DNA from: an uncultured Prevotellaceae bacterium
GTDB lineage: Bacteria; Bacteroidota; Bacteroidia; Bacteroidales; Bacteroidaceae
Direction of reading: 5' to 3'
Assembly: GCA_946626595.1 (NCBI GenBank)
Contig: CAMOUQ010000001.1
Coordinates: 1-64,000 of the forward strand
DNA: 64,000 nt
This document shows positions 1 to 7,653 of the stretch, piece after piece. Each line of letters begins with the position of its first letter. The stretch's first letter is position 1. The position numbers and the translations under genes were made by a program. Below the pieces are notes generated by a model. The model did not search any database. It was given only the letters and a program-made list of their open reading frames with translations, and was not told the origin of the DNA.

Positions 1-154
1 AGTGTTCCTTCTCGTAGGATATCACTATATCCGACATCACCGACAACTCCACTGCACTGCTGTCTGTCGTCGGCGTCTCGTCTGTCACCAGCGGCAGGAG
101 TTCCTCTATGCGGCCAAGGGCAAACTCGTACTGTTCCTTTGTAATCTTATTCAC
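1..154 (-). CDS. HigA-type antitoxin, N-terminal part (runs off the left edge; GTG start)
   Basis: Minus-strand translation from GTG at 154: VNKITKEQYEFALGRIEELLPLVTDETPTTDSSAVELSVMSDIVISYEKEH. It resembles the N-terminus of COG5499/HigA antitoxins (YE.AL.RIEEL...L..LV..YE.EHYPI). Confidence 0.6.
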   Translation of the reverse strand, partial: MNKITKEQYEFALGRIEELLPLVTDETPTTDSSAVELSVMSDIVISYEKEH

Positions 155-269
155 TCCTCCAGTCCGCAGTTTCAGCGACATCGTACCAGCGCTCCAGCGC
201 GGCACGTGCATCCGCATGTCCTTCTTGCTCATAGAATTCCTTCAGCCGGCGATGTGATACGATACGCAT
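147..269 (-). pseudogene. HigB-type mRNA interferase toxin, N-terminal fragment only (40 aa)
   Basis: MRIVSHRRLKEFYEQEGHADARAALERWYDVAETADWRSE* matches the N-terminus of HigB toxins (normally about 100 aa). It stops just before the antitoxin RBS/start. Confidence 0.65.
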
Positions 270-384
270 AGTTTTCTTGTTTCCGTAGGCAAAGTTATTA
301 AACAATTCGGAAATATGCAAGTTTTCGCCCAATTTATATTGAAAAACCGAAGATGGAGGGGCGAGAAAGAGAAATAATAATAAT

Positions 385-415
385 CCGGCGCGAACTCATG
401 CAGAGCTCGCGCCGG
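385..415 (-). terminator. GC-rich hairpin with T-rich tail on the minus strand
   Basis: CCGGCGCGAACTC-ATGCA-GAGCTCGCGCCGG, followed on the minus strand by ATTATTATTATTTC. Confidence 0.5.
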
Positions 416-482
416 TCGTCTATTTTGGGGAATTCGGGAATCCCCGTGTCGGTTAGTTGCGGGTCAGACCGCAACTAACGCT

Positions 483-647
483 TTACCATACAAGGAGTTG
501 TTCCGAAACGTCTGCGTCTGTTGGAACGTCACCAGTACCCTGTTGCATACCTGAATCGCCAGCGATACCGGTAATGCTGGTAGCCAGCATCTCATCCTCA
601 AGCAGCACTTCAACTTCCATGAGAGGAGCAATATATGTTTTTTTCAT
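483..647 (-). CDS. short 'MKKTYIAP' peptide (54 aa), unknown function
   Basis: MKKTYIAPLMEVEVLLEDEMLATSITGIAGDSGMQQGTGDVPTDADVSEQLLVW*. It lies 55 bp 3' of the T9SS-cargo gene and is paralogous in motif to the ORF at 62118-62279. Confidence 0.6.
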   Translation of the reverse strand: MKKTYIAPLMEVEVLLEDEMLATSITGIAGDSGMQQGTGDVPTDADVSEQLLVW

Positions 648-702
648 AGCTGTTTTTACTTTTTTTAGGTTTAACAGTTTGTTTCTAACACAACACATTG
701 AG

Positions 703-3700
703 TTACTTCACAACAATCTTCTTGCCGTTCACGATGTACAGACCGCGCTGAGCCTTCTGTACGCGCTGACCAGCCAGGTTGTAGATAGCACCTGCGGGCT
801 GTGCAACGTTGCCGTTGATAGACTCGATGGCAGTAGCCACACCGTCGATGAAGAGTTCTGCCTTCACCTCGGCCGGCTTAACCTTCAGGAAGGCGCGGAA
901 AGCGTTCATGCTGGTGTTGCCCTCACTGCGATAGAGAGCGCCATTACCTACGAAGTAGTCACCTTCTGCAACATCAACGGGAGCGTAAGTACCTACGAAG
1001 TCGATGAACTTGCCGGCAACCTTGACGTCGGCTGCGGGAGCCTTAACCTGAACACCCTTGAAGGTCAGATTGTCGCTGGCATTGGTAGCCTTAACCAGTA
1101 CGGGCACATTAGCCGTGATAGAACCGTCACCACTCTGGAACGTAATCTTAACAGCCTCTGCATCATCACTCTCCTCAGAGAAATTGTAAACCTTGGTACC
1201 AGCTCCGAAGGCTTCAGTTACCTGATTCGCAGTCAGGTCGAAGGGTACAACTACTGTGTTGTAGCCAGACTTGATGCTGCGAGCCATGGTGACATCAGCG
1301 ATAATGGTGTTCTCGATAGTGTTAGCAGCATTCTCATCGTAAGCTACATCCTGAGCCAACTTAGTTGTAGAAAGGAGTTCACCGTCAGCAATAGACATCC
1401 AATTATACTTTTTGTTCGTCTCAGCATAGAAGGTCATTGTTACCTCTGTCTGCTCATCGAGTGTGAAGGGGAGGAAACGCCACTGCCAGCCGGCACCTGC
1501 GTTTTCAACATTTGCTGTGCTGGCAATGAAGGCATCGCCATCAGACCAACTGGCAGCACCAGACTTACTGATACCGCGACCGCTATTACCAACGTTTGGC
1601 AGAGATATAGTTGTTGCCGTTGCAGAGCAGCTAACGCTACTTGTTACATCCACAGACGAACGTGCAGCCACCTTGATGACATAGCTACCAGCGGGCAGGG
1701 TGCAGGTCTTCTCGTACTTGATGGTCCATGCATCGCTACCCCAACCAGCAGCGGCTTGCTCATAGTATGCGTGAGTTGTACCACTCCAGTGCTCGTTGCT
1801 GAGATAGTTGGGAGTTGCAGGCTCACCATTGACAGTGGCAGTGCCAGTCCAAGAACCGAAATCACCAATCAGGCCTGTGGCAGAGAAGGTATATTCGGTA
1901 GCTACCTTGTTATATTGAGCAATATTCAGATTCTGAACAGCAGTAACTGCCTCGGCAGCGGTAGTGGGATCTTCTACACCAAGGGCAGAACCCCAAAGTT
2001 CCTTTGTCTCAGTCTTAGCCAGCACCCATGCGTTGTAACTCGATGCAGCAGCTTTGAAGGTTGCAGTAGCAGCCTCCAGAGTCTGAATCTTCTCAAGGTA
2101 GTTAGCCTTTGATGAACCATCAGGAGCGTCGGCAATGGCTGTTGTCACAGCAGTTCTTTCACTGCCACTGACATACTTATACGCCTGAGCGTCCAAAGTC
2201 TCGTTGGCTGCAGTAACAGCATCTGACCACTGCTGGTCATAAATGGTATAGTCGGGAGCACCATAGTACTTCAAAGTGAAGTCGCGGAAGATGGTCCACT
2301 TGTCGGTCTCAGTGTCTTTGTTGTCGATACCAATCTCAACATTGCCAGCGGTCTCGATGAGGAACTTCAGGGCAACCTTACCATTGCCACCGTCAAAGTA
2401 GTCCTTAGCTGCAGCCATAGTGTTCACAACAGAACTTTCTACACCAGGGATCAGTATCTTATCATCACCAGCATAGAAGTAGGTGTTGTGGTTACCAGCA
2501 CGGTGGAAACCTGTTACGCCGAACTCCCATGTACCAGGAGTCAGAGCCAAAGTCTGATAGAACTTGAAGTTCTGCTTGTAGAATTCGCACTCACCGTAAT
2601 TGCATACAGCCCAACTGTTACCAGTTCTAGCCGAACCGTTTTCTACCGCTGTCCAGTAGTCGGTATTAGTATGAACACCGGCGTTGTCCACCATCACAGC
2701 GGTTACATCGATGAAGCCGGGATCGGCAGGTATCGTAACGTTGGGAAGTTCTGTAAGGAAGTTTTCACGGAGAGTGGGAATTGCAGCGTCAATAGCATCG
2801 GTTGTGGTAGCTGATTCGACATCGGGCAGAACAACATTAGAAGAAATTGCCAAAGCGGCATCCCTAATAGTGGCATAGCGGGAATAGCTTGGCTGCAATG
2901 CCTTGGCGGCATCTACGAGGCTTGCAAGTTCGCTAGAAGCAGTCGATATAGCCTCTTCTGTGGTCAGGGCATCCATATCTATACCATCAGCATAGCTCTT
3001 GGCAGCATTGTATGCAGCTGTGGTGGTGGTGCCTTTGAGGTCTGCTATGTCGTCAATCATAGATTGCAGAGCCTCCTTAAATGCTGTAAGGTCAGGACCA
3101 TAATAAATAATTTTGAAATTATCTACAACAACCCATCCAGAAGGATCCTTAAAACCAATTGTCATGGTATGCTTGTCAACAAGAACAGGATAGGCACTTA
3201 CAGTATTACCAGCCACTTCATTGGACATGGTATTATAATTGCCGGCACTGGACTTGGCACTAACGGTTTCGCCGATAACCTCAGTCATACCCTTTGCATA
3301 AACATAAGCCGTTTTTGTATCATTACCAGAAATCATGTCACAGGCTACACGGTACTTACCATTGGGGAGACCTTCCAGATTCTGCAGTACGGAAACATTG
3401 TTATTATTCCAAGATTCCATTGCCCCTGTACCAAATTGCTGATTACCCCAGCTACCAGTTCTCGTCCATCCGTCACCATTCTTAGTGGAGAAATCGGCAT
3501 TGACGACAAAATATGCCGTCAGGTCTTGGGGGTTGTCCTCTGACGCAATAGCAACGCTATGATCGAAGATAGCCTTATCCAGTGCTGTAGTTGCAGCGTT
3601 TATATCTTCGACCGTAGCACTTGCGTTGTTGTAAACCGCACCAGCATCATCCGTGTTTACGCCCTCTGCTTCAGCTTTAAGAAGTAATTCATAGAGTGAA

Positions 3701-4251
3701 GTTCTAGCGTCAAAAAGGATTGCATCACAAAAAGCCCAGTCAATGTTCTCTGCATCCTCCGCACGATTGAATTCAACTGGTTTTCCTGCTTCGTCAGCAC
3801 CAGCATACTGAGTGGCGGCATTGGGATAAGCCTTATCACCAACAGCAGTCTGAAGGCGATAGTATGAGCCTACTTTTGTAATATTCCATACAAAACCCCT
3901 TTTCTGACTCCCCCGATCAACGAAACCCGCAGCTTCGCTATCACGGAAAAACAACTTATTGGAATTCGTCAAGTTGACAATCTCCCAACCAGAAAGTTTA
4001 ACACCATCCACATCCACATCTGTGACCTCATCCAAGCGAACTTTCAAGCCATTACCACTAGTGGTTAAACTAATTTGAGTTCCCCACGAATTAGCACCTG
4101 TCAGGAATTGTCCTACACCCACATTTTTGATGTAGTAGGTACCTCCTGAGACAAGTTCGGAAGGCTCTAAAACAGGAGCCGTCCACGTCTGTGCGTTCAA
4201 GCCGAGCGCACTAACGATGCAAAGCATCGCGAAAAGTAGCTTTCTTTTCAT
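703..4251 (-). CDS. large secreted protein with signal peptide, FIVAR/carbohydrate-binding-like modules and T9SS-like C-terminal sorting tail
   Basis: 1182 aa; N-term MKRKLLFAMLCIVSALGLNAQ; C-term AGAIYNLAGQRVQKAQRGLYIVNGKKIVVK. Confidence 0.8.
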   Translation of the reverse strand: MKRKLLFAMLCIVSALGLNAQTWTAPVLEPSELVSGGTYYIKNVGVGQFLTGANSWGTQISLTTSGNGLKVRLDEVTDVDVDGVKLSGWEIVNLTNSNKLFFRDSEAAGFVDRGSQKRGFVWNITKVGSYYRLQTAVGDKAYPNAATQYAGADEAGKPVEFNRAEDAENIDWAFCDAILFDARTSLYELLLKAEAEGVNTDDAGAVYNNASATVEDINAATTALDKAIFDHSVAIASEDNPQDLTAYFVVNADFSTKNGDGWTRTGSWGNQQFGTGAMESWNNNNVSVLQNLEGLPNGKYRVACDMISGNDTKTAYVYAKGMTEVIGETVSAKSSAGNYNTMSNEVAGNTVSAYPVLVDKHTMTIGFKDPSGWVVVDNFKIIYYGPDLTAFKEALQSMIDDIADLKGTTTTAAYNAAKSYADGIDMDALTTEEAISTASSELASLVDAAKALQPSYSRYATIRDAALAISSNVVLPDVESATTTDAIDAAIPTLRENFLTELPNVTIPADPGFIDVTAVMVDNAGVHTNTDYWTAVENGSARTGNSWAVCNYGECEFYKQNFKFYQTLALTPGTWEFGVTGFHRAGNHNTYFYAGDDKILIPGVESSVVNTMAAAKDYFDGGNGKVALKFLIETAGNVEIGIDNKDTETDKWTIFRDFTLKYYGAPDYTIYDQQWSDAVTAANETLDAQAYKYVSGSERTAVTTAIADAPDGSSKANYLEKIQTLEAATATFKAAASSYNAWVLAKTETKELWGSALGVEDPTTAAEAVTAVQNLNIAQYNKVATEYTFSATGLIGDFGSWTGTATVNGEPATPNYLSNEHWSGTTHAYYEQAAAGWGSDAWTIKYEKTCTLPAGSYVIKVAARSSVDVTSSVSCSATATTISLPNVGNSGRGISKSGAASWSDGDAFIASTANVENAGAGWQWRFLPFTLDEQTEVTMTFYAETNKKYNWMSIADGELLSTTKLAQDVAYDENAANTIENTIIADVTMARSIKSGYNTVVVPFDLTANQVTEAFGAGTKVYNFSEESDDAEAVKITFQSGDGSITANVPVLVKATNASDNLTFKGVQVKAPAADVKVAGKFIDFVGTYAPVDVAEGDYFVGNGALYRSEGNTSMNAFRAFLKVKPAEVKAELFIDGVATAIESINGNVAQPAGAIYNLAGQRVQKAQRGLYIVNGKKIVVK

Positions 4252-4331
4252 GATTTTAATTGATTAGTTAATAAAATAGATTAATTATAAAAGGTATCAT
4301 TTTTCTTTATCGTCTAAGGGAATAATAAGTT

Positions 4332-4481
4332 TTAACATTCTGCGAGTCGTAGGTAAATGAACTTTTCCAGCCCATTCTCCCTATCATGGATAAAATTATC
4401 CATTGACTCTACGCCACACCAGAACTGTTCGAGTAGTGAAGCGTCGTATGCTCGTCTAAAAAGGAGTTCTTTTCTAACCAT
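4332..4481 (-). pseudogene. GNAT-family (toxin-like) acetyltransferase, N-terminal fragment
   Basis: Translated by hand: MVRKELLFRRAYDASLLEQFWCGVESMDNFIHDRENGLEKFIYLRLAEC* (49 aa). The 'F.CG.ESMD.FIH...L.KFI' pattern resembles the start of Bacteroidales GNAT proteins; the acetyl-CoA binding core is absent. Confidence 0.5.
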
Positions 4482-4484
4482 TTC

Positions 4485-4649
4485 TTAATTCCACGTGGCA
4501 TGGAAGTATTCTAGTGCTTCCTTAGAGTTCCTTACGCTCTTTTGGTCTGTTTCGTTCAGTTGTCCAGAATTAACGCGCACGAGGGCACTGCGAATGTCTT
4601 TCGCAATTTTTCCTCTTATAGGCATCCTTCTTGTTTTTACTCCTAACAT
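4485..4649 (-). CDS. small ORF (54 aa) immediately upstream of the GNAT fragment; possible cognate partner
   Basis: MLGVKTRRMPIRGKIAKDIRSALVRVNSGQLNETDQKSVRNSKEALEYFHATWN*, with its stop 3 bp upstream of the GNAT start. Confidence 0.4.
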   Translation of the reverse strand: MLGVKTRRMPIRGKIAKDIRSALVRVNSGQLNETDQKSVRNSKEALEYFHATWN

Positions 4650-4721
4650 ATATATATCGAATAAACTAATTAGTTAATAAAACAGGTTAATTATAAAAAG
4701 TTTGTTCATTAGTGTATTCTG

Positions 4722-4829
4722 CTATTCGTTTACCATTTGTTTCTCGTGCTTAATGTCCTGGTATTTGAAGTAGACATATCCGCCAATTGCTATTGCTATA
4801 ATTGTCAGAAGCATGATGTTTGCTGCCAT
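4722..4829 (-). CDS. 35-aa single-TM micropeptide
   Basis: MAANIMLLTIIAIAIGGYVYFKYQDIKHEKQMVNE*, preceded by AGGAGGTAACT just upstream of the ATG. Confidence 0.4.
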   Translation of the reverse strand: MAANIMLLTIIAIAIGGYVYFKYQDIKHEKQMVNE

Positions 4830-4893
4830 AGTTACCTCCTGTTCTTTTTTGACTTATCTATTGTTTCTGGTTCTCTAACGAAACTTATCGTAT

Positions 4894-5000
4894 TTACTTT
4901 AGCAGATTGTCCAGTTGTCTCACGAAGGAAGCAGACGAGTAATGTGGTATGTCGGAGAAGTCATAATGCCGACGTTCGTATCAAGGAATATCCGCTTCAT
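4894..5000 (-). pseudogene. PIN-domain (VapC-like) toxin with internal deletion
   Basis: The ATG at 5000 gives MKRIFLDTNV (PIN N-terminus). A shifted frame then gives HYDFSDIPHYSSASFVRQLDNLLK*, resembling a PIN C-terminus. The central ~100 residues are missing. Confidence 0.6.
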
Positions 5001-5233
5001 CGTTCCATGATGTGTGCTAAGTGTTTGTCCTGAGCAATTTCCTCATCGGTGATATTCACCATACCCCGCAATCTTTTAAAAGCGAGGGGGACTTCCCGTT
5101 TGGCCTTCGGTTCAACCATCGACTCTGTGATGAATGTTACCACTATTTGCTTCTGCTCCAGGGTCATTCCTTGCAGCAAACTCATATATGGTGCCATGGG
5201 GGTCTCCTTTATTCTCTGTGCTAATGTAGTCAT
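4997..5233 (-). CDS. small antitoxin-like protein upstream of and overlapping the PIN-toxin remnant
   Basis: MTTLAQRIKETPMAPYMSLLQGMTLEQKQIVVTFITESMVEPKAKREVPLAFKRLRGMVNITDEEIAQDKHLAHIMER*. Its stop overlaps the toxin start (ATGA). Confidence 0.55.
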   Translation of the reverse strand: MTTLAQRIKETPMAPYMSLLQGMTLEQKQIVVTFITESMVEPKAKREVPLAFKRLRGMVNITDEEIAQDKHLAHIMER

Positions 5234-5414
5234 CACTAAAACTTTTTTATACACCAATTCGCAGCAAAGTTATAGAAAAAATATTGTAAGTGCAAAAAAT
5301 ATTAAAGTTTTTTAACTACTTTATTATACTTACGGGAAATCAGCACATTATATATATGGAAACACGCCTGCGCGCAGGCGCATACGCGCGCACGTTGTTA
5401 GGTTGGGGCTCAGA

Positions 5415-5490
5415 CAATACGTCGATGGAGCTCAGACGACGTATTGTCTGAGCTCCATCGACGTATTGTTGGAGGCGAATCGACGTATTG
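5415..5490. repeat. CGACGTATTG array: three direct copies at 22-bp period plus one inverted copy
   Basis: CGACGTATTG at 5437, 5459 and 5481; inverse CAATACGTCG at 5415; perfect 23-bp inverted repeat with 8-nt loop. Confidence 0.85.
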
Positions 5491-5568
5491 CCTGAAAAGT
5501 GTCGGCGCGTCGGTGTTCGCGTAATTCGAGAAATTCGTGGTCTAAGAAAACCTCGTGGTCGGTAGGAA

Positions 5569-7053
5569 TCACTCGTTGAGGTCGATGACGAACGAGTCCT
5601 TACGTCCGCTGGGCTTCATGGCCTTGATCCAGAGGGCACGGTCGGTGGACTGGTTGGCCTGCTTGACGGCTTCTTCCCAGTCTTCCTGGGTCTCCATCTT
5701 GCGGTCGTTGACCTGCAGGATGATGGTGCCCTTGGTGACGCCGGCGTCCATCATCTTGCCGCGGCGGATGTTGTTGACGACGAGGCCGTAACTAAGGCCG
5801 AACTGCTGTTTCTGCTCGTCGGTGATGGGCTTCATGTTGACGCCCAGCTGGTCCATGTCGACCTCGGTCATCACCTTCGTGGTGCCCTGGGCGTTGCGCA
5901 GGGTGATGGTGACGGTCTTCTCCTTCTTGTTGCGCAGGTAGGTAATCTTCACCTTGTCGCCGGGCTTGTGCTGGGCTATCTGCTCCTGCAGCTGCGACAT
6001 CTTGGTGACTTCGCGGCCGTCGATGCTGGTGATGACGTCGCCCTTCTCCAGTCCGGCCTCCTCGGCTGCGCTGTCGTCGGAGATCTTGGCGATGTAGACG
6101 CCCTTGACGGTGCCCAGGTCGGGGGTCTCGCCCTTGGCCTTCTCCAGGTCGATGTACTTATCTACGTCCTGTCCCTGCACGCCCAGGATGGCACGCTGCA
6201 CGGTGCCGTAGACCTTGAGGTCGGCTACGACCTTGTTCATGATGGTGGTGGGGATGGCGAAGCCGTAGCCGGCATAGGAGCCGGTCTGGCTGTAGATCAT
6301 GGAGTTGATGCCCACGAGTTCGCCCTGTGCATTGACGAGTGCACCACCCGAGTTGCCGGCATTGATGGCGGCGTCGGTCTGGATGAAGCTCTCGATGCCG
6401 TTGGCGCCCAGGGTACGGGCCTTGGCCGAGACGATGCCGGCCGTGACGGTGGAGGTGAGGTTGAAGGGATTGCCCACGGCCAGTACCCACTGTCCGAGAC
6501 GCAGGTTGTCGGAGTTGCCAATCTTGATGGCGGGGAGGTCCTTGGCGTCTATCTTCACGAGGGCCAGGTCGGTGGTTTCGTCGGTGCCGATGATGCGGCC
6601 CTTGAACTCGCGGCTGTCGTTGAGCTTGACGGTGATTTCGTCGGCCTGACCGACTACGTGGTTGTTGGTGACGATGTAGCCGTCCTGGGAGATGATGACG
6701 CCGGAGCCGGCTCCGTGGCGGTCGGGTTGCTTATACTCGCGCTGCTGGGGCTGCTGGCGGCGCTGGCCGAAGCCGAAGAAGTCGCCGAAGAAGTCCTCGA
6801 AGGGGTCGACCATCTGCATGCGCTGGGTCTTGCCCTCGATGGTGACGCTGATGTAGACGACGCTGTTGACGGCGGTCTCGGCAGCCGAGGTGAGGTCGAC
6901 GTAGGCCGAGGGGGCTGCCACGGCCAGGGGGGCCGGCTGGGGCTGCGGTTCGGGAACGGGGTTAGCCTTGAGGTTGACCACTGATGCTGTCACTACGCTT
7001 GTGCCCAGAACAAGGGCTGCTGCGCCAATCCATGTCTTTGTTGTCTTGTTCAT
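5569..7053 (-). CDS. degP: Do/DegP-family periplasmic serine endopeptidase with PDZ domains
   Basis: GSGVIISQDGYIVTNNHVV..., TDLALVKI, INAGNSGGALVN catalytic motif; two PDZ domains. Confidence 0.93.
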   Translation of the reverse strand: MNKTTKTWIGAAALVLGTSVVTASVVNLKANPVPEPQPQPAPLAVAAPSAYVDLTSAAETAVNSVVYISVTIEGKTQRMQMVDPFEDFFGDFFGFGQRRQQPQQREYKQPDRHGAGSGVIISQDGYIVTNNHVVGQADEITVKLNDSREFKGRIIGTDETTDLALVKIDAKDLPAIKIGNSDNLRLGQWVLAVGNPFNLTSTVTAGIVSAKARTLGANGIESFIQTDAAINAGNSGGALVNAQGELVGINSMIYSQTGSYAGYGFAIPTTIMNKVVADLKVYGTVQRAILGVQGQDVDKYIDLEKAKGETPDLGTVKGVYIAKISDDSAAEEAGLEKGDVITSIDGREVTKMSQLQEQIAQHKPGDKVKITYLRNKKEKTVTITLRNAQGTTKVMTEVDMDQLGVNMKPITDEQKQQFGLSYGLVVNNIRRGKMMDAGVTKGTIILQVNDRKMETQEDWEEAVKQANQSTDRALWIKAMKPSGRKDSFVIDLNE

Positions 7054-7232
7054 AATGGTAATTTACTATTTACTGTTTTTAATGTTTACGGTTTATGGTT
7101 CTCTGCTTTCAGTGACACAAAATTAATGCAAAAGTTGCATATATTGTCACTCTGTCAGTCTTTTTTTAAGTCATTTTAAGGCAACGTGACAGGTTTTCAC
7201 ATTCGTTAAAAGATAAATTTCGGAATTTTCAG

Positions 7233-7262
7233 TTGACAATTGGCAATTATTTATTAACTTTG
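7233..7262 (+). promoter_or_regulatory. Bacteroidetes sigma-A promoter for rnpB (TTG ... TAACTTTG)
   Basis: TTGACAATTGGCAATTATTTATTAACTTTG immediately upstream of the RNase P RNA 5' end. Confidence 0.7.
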
Positions 7263-7268
7263 TAACGA

Positions 7269-7637
7269 GAATGCGCATGACGAGACGGCCGGCTTGTCGC
7301 TGGCCCCGAGACGACGGGGCGGGAGGAAAGTCCGGGCAACACAGAGCAATCCGCTTCCTAACGGGAAGAGGTCCGCGAGGGTCAGCAAGTGCAGAAGAGA
7401 ACGACTGCCCCAAGGCAACGAGGGGCGAGGGTGAGAAGGCGGGGTAAGAGCCCACCAGGCGCATGGCGACATGCGTGCTGTGCACACCGGATGTTGAAAG
7501 TTCATGTATACCAGCGACTGAGGGCTGCTCGTCCGATGCTGGAGGGTAGAACGATAGAGGCCGTCGGAGACGGCGGCAGTGGATAAATGACAGGCCACGA
7601 CAGAACCCGGCTTACAGGCGGTCTCGCAAGCGCGTTC
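7269..7637 (+). ncRNA. rnpB: RNase P RNA (bacterial type A)
   Basis: Conserved GAGGAAAGTCCGGGC, AGGGTGAGAAGGCGGGGTAAGAGCCCACC and GACAGAACCCGGCTTAC; P1 pairing GAATGCGC..CGAGAC / GTCTCG..GCGCGTTC. Confidence 0.93.
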
Positions 7638-7653
7638 TTTATATAGAGAAGAT

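Noticed and set aside
457-2112. Long + strand ORF (551 aa) opposite the T9SS-cargo gene
   Set aside because: Antisense shadow of the minus-strand CDS 703-4251, with no recognisable domain; a by-product of codon bias.
5415-5490. Possible CRISPR array (22-bp periodic repeats)
   Set aside because: The ~10-bp repeat core with ~12-bp gaps is far below CRISPR repeat/spacer size and no cas genes are present.
5968-6984. 338-aa + strand ORF opposite degP, rich in V/D/G/L
   Set aside because: Antisense shadow ORF of degP; low-complexity composition mirrors GC-rich codons of the real gene.
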